In this document: in pieces, positions 33,400 through 43,396 of the stretch
Layout of the letters: each line of letters begins with the position of its first letter
Numbering within the stretch: position 1 is the stretch's first letter
Source: Rapana venosa
Lineage: Eukaryota; Mollusca; Gastropoda; Neogastropoda; Muricidae
Assembly (NCBI GenBank): GCA_028751875.1
Contig: CM054154.1
Coordinates: forward strand, 53,061,221 to 53,125,220
Direction of reading: 5' to 3'
DNA: 64,000 nt
Position numbers and translations under genes: made by a program
The notes under the pieces: model-generated
What the model was told of the DNA's origin: nothing
The model's database searches: none
What the model saw: only the letters and a program-made list of their open reading frames with translations

Positions 33400-34393
33400 C
33401 TATAAAAAAAACTTGCCAAACAGATTAATGAAATCTAGTATTTCATCAGATTTAATATTTTCAGCCACACCAAATAAAATCAGCTCATTGTCAAATGACA
33501 GATTACAACAGTTAGTACATTTTGTTTTTAGTACATTGTCTAGTTCCCTCCAGAGAGAGAGAGAAAAGCGACAGTTATATAAATAGTGCTCTACTGCATC
33601 TTTTTCCATGCTACAAAAATTGCATCTGTCACTGTCCACAACCCTCATTGTCTTCAAAATTACATTGGTCACAAGAATTCTATAATAAAGTTTTGTTTGA
33701 AACCACTTAAGTTTTACCTCTTTTATCTTTTTAATTTTTTTCAGCACTGCTGTCCAGTCAACTGGGGTTTTCAGTTTATCTTCCCATTTTACGAAGGGTT
33801 TTATGTCTAATATTTCTATTTTTTCAAGTAAAGCATTGTAATATTGTCGAGATCCTTTCTGCGCTTTCAATATAACTGCATTGCTTTCGAAAGTTCATTT
33901 TTTTCATTGTCTTTAATTTCAATGTTTTTCTTTCTTTTGTACTCGATTATTGATTGCAAACAGCTCATGTAACCTAGGAAATTTACTCTCGAGTTAATTT
34001 TTTCGGTAAATATCTGATAATCTATAAAGTTACCATTTATGTCCACCAAATCTTTTACAAAAACAATATTACTGTTTATCCAAGAAAAAATGTCTGATAA
34101 TCTATAAAGTTACCATTTATGTCCACGTTTACCCAAGTCTTGTAGTGAAATGGTTTATTATCAATTTTAAATTTTTCATTGTAAAATATTGGCTCAGAAA
34201 GAAACTCACGTCCCTCTTTTACTTCCACTTGTCTGCAAAAGTGTGTATAGGCCGAGAAGACGTCTCTCCAGAACTCATTTAATGTACTGTTTTCAAAACG
34301 TTTGGCCCCATATACGTGGATTAAGTCCGTCCCTGGGGTTAGGGTTCGAATGATAGTTGCCCATTTTGGAGTTTCATTTACAAACTTTCTCAT
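33400..34393 (-). pseudogene. LINE G C-terminal region
   Basis: Frame 34076-34393 contains PKWATIIRTLTPGTDLIHVY; frame 33400-33870 contains KEVKLKWFQTKLYYRILVTN, then CNFC-x-EKDAVEHYLYNC, a CCHC zinc-like motif typical of L1/Tx1 ORF2 ends. A 34-bp direct duplication TCTGATAATCTATAAAGTTA... (34013-34046 and 34092-34125, offset 79 bp) interrupts the region between them. Inactive. Confidence 0.85.
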
Positions 34394-34405
34394 CCATGCT
34401 TATTT

Positions 34406-36042
34406 TTATGCCTGTATATACACTTCAATATTCGGAATACCAATCCCTCCTCCTTCAAAATCGTGGACAGCATATTTTCTATTAATTTTATCTGTCTTTT
34501 TGTTCCACACAAACTCAAAACACATTTTTTGTAGTTGTTTGATGTGCATTTCAGGAGGATTGGGTGGCAGAATACACAGATATATAAGTTTTGAAAGTAT
34601 AAGTGACTTTAATACAGCTATTCTTCCTAAAGGTGTAACTGTTCTTTGCAACCATATTTTGAATAGAGTTTTTATTTCGAGGAACTTATTGTCTGAGTTT
34701 ATTTCTGTCATTTGTGAGAGATCATTTGTAAACCAAAGTCCAAATATTTTAAATTTTGGGGGGTTCCATTCCATCTTTTTATCTGTTAAAAATCTGTTTA
34801 AACAGTTCTTTTTGTTTCCTAGCCATACATTCAAGGTTTTTTCGTAGTTCAACTTCAGACCTGAAATCATTTCAAATTCTTTCAAAACTTCAAACAGCTT
34901 TTCATATGATTTTCTAATCCCTTCTAATATAAATGTGTCATCGGCATACTGATTAATCTTGAATTCTGTATATCTGCTATCTCTATGCCCTTAATATCAA
35001 CTTCTTCTCTTATTTTACATGCAAGTACCTCTGCACAGAGTACAAATAAATATGGCAGATTGGGTCTCCTTGACGATAATCTCTTTCAACAGTAAAGCTA
35101 GTTAACGATTTTCCATTGACTATCACACGCATTTTTATGTCTTTATAAAATGTGCAAACCCATTTTAATACATCCTCTCCAAATCCAAACATTTTTAAAA
35201 ACTTTCATAATGAATGACCAACTGACGGAGTCAAATACTTTTTCGAAATCTATAGAAACGAGTAGACCAGATAATTTATTTTCTTCCAGGTAATGTATAA
35301 TGTCATAAATTATTCTTATGCTATTACCAATATACCTACCAGGTACAAATCCGGTTTGATCTTGATTTATTAATTTGGATAACACATATTTAATACGATT
35401 TGCAATGCAGGCTGACCCAATTTTATAAACTACATTTAATAGAGTTATTGGTCGCCAGTTTTTAATAAATTCTCCTGGTTTATCTGCTTTTGGCAAACAG
35501 ATCAAAATTCCTTCCTTTTGGGTGCTTGACATTTCTCCTTTAACAAAGCTTTCGTTTATGGAGCGGACCACAAAAATGCCTAACTGTTTCCAAAATGTTT
35601 TAAAGAAATTGGTTGTCATTCCATCTGTACCTGGGGTTTTATGGTTGTGCATGTTCTTTAAAGCATCTGATGCTTCGTCTAAAGTAATTAGTCCTTCTAG
35701 ATTGTCAGATTCAGCTTTTGTAAGGTGAGGCAAATTCTGTACATAGCTATCTAGATGTACTTTTTGAGTTTCCCTTTCTGCATATAGCGATTGATAAAAC
35801 TGCTTTGTTTCTTTGAGTAAATCGTCTGTTTCAGTTATAGTCTCACCCTTATTCGTTAGAAGTTTTGTCATTTGTTTGCTAATAAAGTGTCTTTTTTCTA
35901 GTGAGCAAAAGTATTTGGTAATCTTTTCCCCTTGTGAAACCCACTTTGCTTTTGATCTAAGAATTATACCTTCCATTTTTCTTTTTCTAATTTCATTTAA
36001 CTCATCTTTTTTTATGCTGTTAAGTATGTATATCATCTTCAT
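34406..36042 (-). pseudogene. LINE G reverse transcriptase
   Basis: Frame 35143-36042 (299 codons) holds the RT entry NHKTPGTDGMTTNFFKTFW, LICLPKADKPGEFIKNWRPI, NQDQTGFVPGRYIGNSIR, and motif A LVSIDFEKVFDSVSW. Frame 35010-35192 has VERDYRQGDPI (motif B). The catalytic YADDTFILEG is at about 34915-34950. Frame 34406-34885 has FEMISGLKLNYEKTLNVWLG and the thumb. At least three frame changes. Catalytic aspartates are intact in the pieces, but the protein is not continuous. Confidence 0.9.
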
Positions 36043-36059
36043 TTAGTGGTAGAACATTC

Positions 36060-36628
36060 TCAAGTTCTGCGATATCCCTTTCTAGTTCTTTTTCTAGTGT
36101 GGTCTCTCTTTTTTTTCTTGTTGATACTATATGCGATTGTCTGTGCTCTGATTTCCATCAAAAGAACATCCAGACACAACTGGTCAGATATCGTAAATTG
36201 AATGTGGCTATTAGGAATACAGTCAATATTACTTCTATCATAAGGTAGGGCTGCATACTGTTCTTTGGTTTTCAAAACGGTTTCATTTACAAGATCTACA
36301 TATTTCTGTTTTTTTAAGAGTTGGGCATTAAATTTCCAAAATTTTAACTTTCGGTGGTTTAAATTCAAGGGACAATATAACAAAAAAGCCACTTCTTGCC
36401 CATAAGAATGCCTGTGTCTTTGACAAAATTATTAAAAATCTGACCCAAAAAGAAAATCAAACCCGCTTTGCTGGAAAGGGTTTGTTTTCTCCAGAATCTA
36501 TGCACCTCAGGGTAATTTCCCTCCAATTCTCCCAGTTCAAAATCGACAAATATTACCTTTCCCCCGGGTTTTGGGGTTTGTTTTGTTTTTAATTGTGGAG
36601 CCAGTCTAAGGCAATGACAAGTTTCCAT
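36060..36628 (-). pseudogene. LINE G endonuclease end and linker
   Basis: Frame 36365-36628 includes LGELEGNYPEVHRFWRK, FFLGQIFNNFVKDTGILMG, the final part of an L1-type APE endonuclease. Frame 36060-36392 gives LNLNHRKLKFWKFNAQLL, NETVLKTKEQYAALPYDRSN and HIQFTISDQL, the region just after the SDH catalytic histidine. The SDH itself falls at the frameshift near 36380. Confidence 0.75.
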
Positions 36629-36654
36629 CTCCAGCTAGAATTACATTCGGTGCA

Positions 36655-36930
36655 CTTTTCTCACACTAAATTTTCCCCCAGCCAAAGTTAAGCACGACGA
36701 GCGGGGTTTTCCCAGTTGGGGGTGCCTTTTGCGCCCCTTGGCTTAAGTACGTTCCCCCTTTTTCACCCACTTCAAGGGGTCCTGCCCTCTTTAGGGTCAG
36801 GGAAGGAAAAAGCAGCGAGGGAGGGAGATGGGGCCGCCCTCAATATGCTAGCCCTAGAGAAGTGAGGTCTCTGACGCCACGCTCCCCTACGACCTTATAG
36901 GTTATGGGACTCTTTTACCTTTACCTTTTA
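36655..36930 (+). mobile_element. Composite 5S-like SINE, second copy, degraded
   Basis: AGCCAAAGTTAAGCACGACG (36680) to CAGTTGGGGGTGCC follows the 5S-like body of the SINE at 17468 with many base-run changes. The tRNA head is hardly recognisable. The 3' part (TCAATATGCTAGCCCTAGAG, CCTTATAGGTTATGGGACTC, TTTACCTTTACCTTTT) is nearly identical to the other copy. The tail shows TTTACC tandem units. Confidence 0.85.
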
Positions 36931-37699
36931 TTTTTATTTTACATTTCTTCAATCCTTTTCTCTATGTCTAAAGCTGGTTCATCTCAATTTGGTCCATTTT
37001 ATTGCTAGCATATATCTTTCCTCAAGTTTTAAACATTAATATGAGGGTAATTCCTCCTTGTTTTTTATTCGCTTTTATTTTAAAATTCAAAATTTGTTGT
37101 TAAACAAGTAGTTACCCTCGGGGATCTGGAATTATTGAAGCAAAAACACACTCTCCCCCACTCAGCCCGATCTGACGTTCAACCCTTACACTGAAATAGA
37201 TCCTGGAAAAAATAAATGAGTGATTTTTTTGTCGAAATATTAAAAAAAAGCCTCTTTTTTTTCAAATTGCCAAGCCCTGAATTTCAAAGACAAAAGTTAA
37301 TAGTAAAATTCTCACTTTTGCTATCTTGGCTGTTAAAAAACCACGAGAACAGGCGTTAAAGATTTCCTCTCAAAACCCAGCTCCCTGCTGCATCCCCAGG
37401 TTTTCCCAGGGGGAAGTTGCCTCCAAATGCACAGCAAAAACAATATTGAATCTCTCTTATTACTTTAAAAAAACCAAAAAAACACAACATACCACTCACA
37501 CTCACACACACCCACGCAACATACCGCACCTGACGGGCTAAAGGAAAACTAAAGAATACTGTCCAACTCAGGACACACAAAAACGTAAAAAAGTAAATCT
37601 TTTCCCTACCCCCCGCGGGTCAGTTTTGTGAAACGCAACCTAACGTTTTCCCAAAAAGCAGTATACCGGGGAAAAAAAAAGGTAACATCCCCTTTTTTT
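36931..37699. other. No gene recognised
   Basis: AT-rich with many doubled and tripled base runs. No coding signature. Confidence 0.4.
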
Positions 37700-38218
37700 A
37701 CAATCTGTTGTAAATATCTCACAGAGAGAAGAAAAATTTTCTGTTAATAAATATCTCCAGAAAGAGGGAGAATCTGTTAAAAATATTCACAGAAAAAGAA
37801 AAGAAATCTGTTAATAAATATCTCACAAAGAGAGAGGAGAGAAAAGAGAAGGGGAAGAGAGAGGAGAGAGAAGAGAAAATTTTGTTAATAAATACTCACG
37901 GAGAGAATATTTAATAAATACTCACGAGAAAGGAGAGAGAGAGAGAGAGAGAAGAAATGTTAAAAAATACTCAAAGGAGAGAAAATTGTTAATAAAATTC
38001 TAAACAGGAAAAGGAATCGTTAATAAATATCTCGAAGGAAGAGGAGAGATATTTAATAAATTTCTCACAAGAAAGAGAGGAGAGAGAAGAGGGAAAGGAG
38101 AAGAGAGAGGGAGAGAGAAGAGAAATCTGTTAATAAATTTTCCAGAGGGAGCGAAAATGTTAAAAAATTTATCTCAGAGAGAGAGCGAAAATCTTTTTTA
38201 AATTTATATCAAGAGAGA
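37700..38218. repeat. Minisatellite, about 30-bp unit (AATCTGTTAATAAATATCTC + GA)
   Basis: More than ten imperfect units of (A)TCTGTTAATAAATATCTCAC followed by variable AGAGAGA tracts. On the minus strand it directly follows the 3' end of LINE H, so it may have grown from that LINE's tail. Confidence 0.85.
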
Positions 38219-38473
38219 AGTTTCGGATTCGGATGTTTTATTCTAAAGGCCATTGCCCCTTGAAGGGGTTATATACAAGTAGAACAACACTTTGTGGTTT
38301 CAACGATTAAGCATCTCATGTTGACAACATAGCGTACTTTAAACGTTTTGTGAAAATTTATAAAATAAGCTTTTTTTTGCAATTGTTTTTTGGGATTTTC
38401 ATCAACAAATAAATTTTGAACAAAACGGGCCGCCGAAAATATTTTAAAGGGGAACAATTGTTCCGTAGCTTTT

Positions 38474-39123
38474 TTAGCTCAGGCAAGACAAAACAAAATG
38501 GAGTTCATTTTCAAGAGCATCATGAAAAAAGGAAAAATTTAAAAAGACGATAATGACATTTTTATAACGATAAAAATTAAAAATGTATATCAAAAATACC
38601 AAACTAAATTTAGTCATTAGTTTCAGTGTCGCATGGGCATGACATGACTGGAACCAAGCAAAAATTCCTTCTATATTTTCAAATCGATCACTCTCCAAAA
38701 CATTGAAGACCATGTCTGCCATTGCAATCCCGTCGTTCCCGAAACGCATAAAAAAAAACCCAGTTATTCCCCCACCTTTTATTTTCCCAAAAAACCAAAA
38801 CCATATTATATAATTTTAGTCTTATACTCGATACCAGTTTTTTTTTACTTCTGGGATTAATTCTAAAATTTTTTAAGCTTTTTGAGGAATTATTGATCCC
38901 CTTTGTGAGTTTTGCCAATAACGAACAACCCCCTTTACCCTGGGAAAAAAAACATTTGGATACCTTTAGTTTCCCCTAAAAATAAGTCATTGGGTGTTTT
39001 GGGTTGAATGCCAAAAATTTCTTTAAGGCAAAAAATAATTTTTTCAATTTTTCCCCAACCCGCATCAAAACCCCTAAAACCCGCACCATTTTCGCACCAA
39101 GGTTGAATTTGGGCATCAAACAA
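38474..39123 (-). pseudogene. LINE H thumb and C-terminal region
   Basis: Frame 38935-39123 gives FDAQIQP, then EKIIFCLKEIFGIQPKTPND and LFLGETKG, the LINE A-type thumb (LLYG and WG residues lost). Frame 38474-38749 gives MRFGNDGIAMADMV, FQSCHAHATLK and NELHFVLSC, the C-terminal region. Heavy homopolymer changes. Confidence 0.7.
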
Positions 39124-41950
39124 CTTCAGAATAACGTAAAGGGGGTCATTTTTTAATTTTCATTAGTTTTCTCAGAAAACCAAAAAAAAAACTTTTTCCC
39201 ACTTACCAACTCTACAGGGAAATGAAAAACTTGTCTGTTAAAAATATCCTAATACTTTTAAAAACATTCACAACTGGCAAAGTTCCTTATAAGTCCCTCT
39301 TTCCCCCTCGCAAAATACCCCCCTTTTTAATCTATAAAATTTTACTTTTGACATATTTTCCTTTAACTGTAGTGAACTGCGCTTTTTCAAGCATTTAATT
39401 GTCTTTGCGCCCCCCAATGTTTTTTGAAATTAACCAAAATCGTCACCAAAAAGGGTAAAAATATTTCTAAAGTGTCATCTATGAAACGTGCACCCTGTCA
39501 CCCTTACGAAAAATTCCCGAGTCAATCTTGAAAATAAAGAAAACAAAATAGGACTAACACCTCTCCCTTTTAAAACCCTGTACATTTATTAATCCGTCAA
39601 TGATGCCCCACATTAACCTAGAACACAAATTTGTACATGCCCATTTTACATTTAAAAATTTTTCCCCCCAAAATTTCCCTTTTAAACAAAATAGGCCCCA
39701 ATTGCTTCTATTAACAGAATCAAAAACTTTTTCAAATCAAGGAAAGCCCCATATAATTTCCCATTCAAACAGAAAGTTTTGAACAAAGCCATTAAAAAAC
39801 AAAATGTCACGTGAAGTAATTTGTTTAAACCCCGCCGAAAACGCCCCTTTGTTTTTCTCCTTACCCATTCCTGTAGTCTTTGTTAAAAACGCCTAATAAT
39901 TTACTACTTTAATATTACACAAAGAAAAATTCCCTGTATTATTTTTTATTTTTAAAATCGCCCTTTTTTTTTTAAAAAGGAAACAGTTGACTCAGTCCCA
40001 AATATCTGGGGATATACCCCTTTTCAAAAAAAAAAATTGAAAAAAATTACAAGAAAGTTTCATTAGCTTTCTTTCAAAACACTTTTTATCATCTCCCAAT
40101 AATACCTCGGGCCAGCCCGGTTTTTTTTAATTTTCCCTTAAAGTAACATTATTTCTTTTTTTTGAAAATTTGGACGATTACTTACATCCCCAATTCACAT
40201 TACAATTCCTTCTTCCCCTTTTGATCATTAAATACCATCGTTTGTTTCAAGCAATTTCTTAAAATGTTGAAAAACCAAAAAAAACTAACAAAAAATTTTT
40301 TCAGGCATTTCTTTTTTCTCTGTACACTACCCCTTAAAAACCAAATTTTTTTTTGGTTCAACGAAACAATCAAATTTCCCGCATGCATTTTGCAGTTTAC
40401 TTTTTTCTTTAAAATGTTTAAGTCACGCCCAGCTGTTACGGTATAAATCCCGATCAAACAGAGATAAAGAAAGACGATACTTTTTAATAATCTACGAACA
40501 TTTCTTTTACTAAACCTTCCTATCATACCAATCCTCTACCTTTTTTTATTCACACAAAAACTGTTTTCATGCAATCACACAATCTGTTATACAATGTTTA
40601 AAAATTCAAGAGCTTTGGTTTTTATTTAAATCAAACAGATACAGCCATACTTAAACTTTTTGCTTCATCGAGTCCATTAAACCTATCAACACTTCACAAT
40701 AAAATTTTTTTCCGACAATCTTTTTCTTTCAAAAAATACCGATTTTTATTCCCCTTTTTTTTCTATTTTTTCATTAGGAAAAAAGATAAAACACTAAGTT
40801 GTGGGCGATTCACATCTTTTCAAGACTTTTATCTCCAACCCAGAAATGTGGAACTGTCTCGTGACATCACAAAAAAGTAAATTGACACGCTTCCAGTCTC
40901 AGAAAGTAAGTTACAACCCCGACGGTCGCCCTGCACATTCCATTAAAAAATAAAAATCAAAAACAGTGACATATTCAAGAACAAATTTTTCCAATGATTT
41001 AAAAACATTACTTGTGACGTCTTTCAAAAAGAAGTCCCTTGAATGTTTGGGTTTTTGGGAAAGGGGTATGACTTTCCTCAAAAATTTAAAGAAACATTTG
41101 GTATTTGCTGTTAAAATCCCCTCCCCAATACAGCATAAACATCACCACAAGAAAGCAAAAAGTCGCAAAAAAATCTTCTAGACCATTATTCCTTTTTTAA
41201 ATACGTTCGTAATAGGTAATAGAGGTGGACATAAATGGCCTTATAAGACACTTCATTGTGCCCAACAAAAGATTTATTAATATGAATGCACAAAAAATAT
41301 CTGATTTCATACCCTTGCTTCACAAAGGGGCTAGCTCCCCAAAAAGGCACAAAAGCCCCCCTGAGTCTCCCCTTGGGGAGAAAGTTTTGTAGCGGGTTTT
41401 TTAAAAAGTCTCAAACCCAACAAACAGAAAGTGAAAATCTTCAACAAACGTTTTAAACCGACAAAAAAAAATCGAAGGAACAAAAATATGACACAAAATC
41501 CTATCACACGTTTAGACAATAATCCCCTTTAAAATTCCTGGGGAAAAAAAAAAACAACTTTTAAGTTTTTTCAAAAGGGGGAAAAATTTATATCATATCA
41601 ATAAATGTGAAAAAGGGGTCACACTCTTTCAACCCCCTCTTTATTCAAATACTGAAAGCATCATTCTGCACACATGTTTAAAAACTTTCTCCCGGGTTTT
41701 GGGTCCCTGATCGAACACCCCATGTTGACATCTGTCCCATGAAGCACTGCAAACTTCGTGTTGTTGACACTACACTGTGGCTGCAAAAACCGGGTGCTTT
41801 CCTAAACTTTGTCCCCTCATCAAAAAGTTCCCCAAAAGTAGTAAAAAATTTCCTGGGGCGGCCGACACCCTATTTCACTTCAACTAAGTGATTGTCCTGA
41901 TCAACAGTAAATTTCTTCTGATCAATGACCAGATGATCAAAGATCATTGT
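38935..41950 (-). pseudogene. LINE H ORF2, endonuclease to RT, unreadable in detail
   Basis: Expected to hold endonuclease, linker and RT. Only pieces are legible: VNCKMHAGNLIVSLNQKKIW and KKCLKKFFVSFFWFFNIL (40260-40440, linker), a FGDDF at the motif C position (about 39430-39450), and scattered RT text. Runs of C, T, A and G replace mixed sequence throughout, so reading frames are lost. Either strong decay or low consensus accuracy. Confidence 0.55.
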
Positions 41951-42003
41951 TGCCCTCTTTCCCTCGCTTTTAGCTTTCTTTAGGTGTGGAGTCAGCCTTT
42001 TCC

Positions 42004-42753
42004 TTATCTCCCTAACACGACTGGAGTAGTCTTCACCGATAAACACGCCAGATCCCCGCCAGATCCCCGTAGTTTGCCTTTAGCTTTCAGTACAGTCATT
42101 TTCTGTTTATAAAAAACACATCTAGCAATCACGGGAGAATCGGCCTTAGAGTTTATGCGATGGACTCTGTCGAACTCAATGTCTTCTGAGAGTTCAAGCG
42201 TGTCTGTAAAGAGGTCCTTTACCCTACCTTCACACTCAGCAGGGGTTTCGCCATCTCTCCTCGGCAGACCGAAGAAGAGGAGGTTGTTGCGTTTGGACTG
42301 TCCCTCCAGGTCGTCTGTCTTCCTCTCCAGTTCCTCCACCCTCTTGGTCAGGTCCTCGTTCCTACTCTGCAGCTCCTCGTTCTCCTGGCGTAACCCGTGG
42401 ATGACCCCCGCCAGTCCCTTCAGCTCGTCCTGCAAGGCCTTGTTGTATTCACGCAGAACCTGCCTCTCCTGCTTCCCCTCCTCGAACCCGGTGTTCATAC
42501 TGGTGCGCATGGAGTGCAGCATGACCACCACTTCAGACAAGGCGGGCTCTCCTCCTCTGTCACTGGAGGCACTGCCAGGAGAGTGACATGTCTGCTCCGT
42601 ACTGGCCCTGGTGCTGGAAGACCTGGCGTTGGAAAGCCTCGTCTGTTTCATGTCTTTGCTTGGGTTGGGCCCAGCGTTGCTCTCGATGTCGCCACAACGT
42701 AAAAGTAGACTGCCCCAAAATACATAGGGAGAGGAGCAAACCCAACACAACAC
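42004..42753 (-). CDS. LINE H ORF1: 2A-like leader, coiled coil, RRM-like domain
   Basis: A 249-codon open frame. Residues about 12-32 read FWGSLLLRCGDIESNAGPNP, a 2A-like motif (consensus D-V/I-E-x-N-P-G-P) with the first Pro of NPGP changed to Ala. Then a Ser/Thr-rich linker, a long coiled coil (residues about 75-145: RQVLREYNKALQDELKGLAG to LERKTDDLEGQ), and an RRM-like domain starting KRNNLLFFGLPRRDGETPAE and ending VIARCVFYKQKM, LKAKGKLRGSG. L1-type ORF1 proteins trimerise and coat element RNA. A longer upstream frame (42648-42908) lies 5'. Stop near the expected end suggests a slightly shortened C-terminus. Confidence 0.8.
   Translation of the reverse strand: MLCWVCSSPYVFWGSLLLRCGDIESNAGPNPSKDMKQTRLSNARSSSTRASTEQTCHSPGSASSDRGGEPALSEVVVMLHSMRTSMNTGFEEGKQERQVLREYNKALQDELKGLAGVIHGLRQENEELQSRNEDLTKRVEELERKTDDLEGQSKRNNLLFFGLPRRDGETPAECEGRVKDLFTDTLELSEDIEFDRVHRINSKADSPVIARCVFYKQKMTVLKAKGKLRGSGGDLACLSVKTTPVVLGR
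42662..42716 (-). other. Degenerate 2A-like sequence
   Basis: LLLRCGDIESNAGPNP at the N-terminus of ORF1. 2A-like ribosome-skipping peptides are known in APE-type LINEs of several marine invertebrates. NAGP instead of NPGP should abolish or weaken skipping. The related LINE K has GDVEQDPP at the same place. Confidence 0.7.
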
Positions 42754-42867
42754 CGTCTACTTTCCCTCTCACGGCTGCTCAAAACAGGAAAAACCCGACT
42801 CTTTAGTTTGCCGCTGGCACTTTCGCTCCGTAACCTAAACACCATCTGGCTGCTATCTAGGCACCGC

Positions 42868-43140
42868 GCGGTCAGGGGTCCAAGTCCAGCGTCTCGCGGT
42901 GCCAGCACACATTCCTTCTTTGCTGTCTATTAGCGACTGGGCGAATTTTTATTTGAAAGGCTTATTTATCATTCGCTGCTGGATGTCCTACTTGTTTTGT
43001 ACAGTACTCATACTTTAGTGAACAAAACTTTAATACCTGCTTTACTTGTTTGTGGTGACGGTTGTACAGCTAATTAGGTTAACTAATTTTAAAACATTCT
43101 TTTTACAAACACGGTGTTTTCCCAAGAAACGTAGGGCTGA
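42868..43140 (-). repeat. 5'UTR-like dispersed repeat, copy 2
   Basis: Nearly identical to 11938-12215; on the minus strand it leads directly into LINE H ORF1. Landmarks: TCCAAGTCCAGCGTCTCGCG, TTCCTTCTTTGCTGTCTATT, GGCTTATTTATC, AGTACTCATACTTTAGTGA. It ends in CCCAAGAAACGTAGGGCTGA, next to TC arrays. Confidence 0.8.
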
Positions 43141-43141
43141 G

Positions 43142-43214
43142 TGTTTGTGTGTGTTTTTCTCTCTCTCTCATCTCTCTCATCTCTCTCTCTCTCCTCTCTC
43201 TCTCATCTCGTCTC

Positions 43215-43268
<54 letters not shown>

Positions 43269-43396
43269 GTGTATGTGTGTGTGTGTGGTAAGAAAGTAAG
43301 TAAGTCTTCAGACAACCCTAAAATAGGAGAGCTGCATAAGAGAGAGAGAGAGAGGGGGGGGGGAGGAGGAGAGGAGAGGGGGGGTGGTAGAGATCT
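43142..43396. repeat. TC, GA and G-rich low-complexity cluster
   Basis: (TC)n at 43158-43268, (GA)n at 43340-43353, G-rich GGGGGGGGGGAGGAGGAGAG at 43353-43385, directly before the duplicated segment. Confidence 0.9.

Larger units (their letters stand above)
33390..36640 (-). mobile_element. L1/Tx1-like LINE G, 5'-truncated in endonuclease
   Basis: A 3.2-kb minus-strand LINE keeps the end of the endonuclease (36365-36628), the linker (36060-36392), the RT (34930-36042), the thumb (34406-34885) and the C-terminal zinc region (33400-33870). The protein style (long KIxK linker, QTGFVPGRYIG, YADD) is that of the L1/Tx1 group and differs from all other LINEs here. Its 5' side meets the second composite SINE. 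Confidence 0.88.
38221..42908 (-). mobile_element. LINE H with 2A-like leader, near full length
   Basis: About 4.7 kb on the minus strand: 2A-like leader and ORF1 (42004-42753), an endonuclease/linker region (about 41900-40200), RT/thumb pieces (about 40100-38935), C-terminus (38474-38750) and a 3' end with CCCCTTCAAGGGG hairpin (38256-38268), GGCCTTTAGAATAAAA and a TC-rich tail. FDAQIQP and GWGKIEKI (about 39060-39120) match LINE A's FDAQVQPMLLYG and LEKVHLF. Base-run errors obscure most of ORF2. The upstream repeat 42868-43140 is probably its 5' UTR. Confidence 0.8.

Noticed and set aside
37700..38218. CRISPR array
   Set aside because: The repeats are about 30 bp but imperfect, spacers are GA tracts of changing length, and the DNA is animal nuclear. 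It is a minisatellite.
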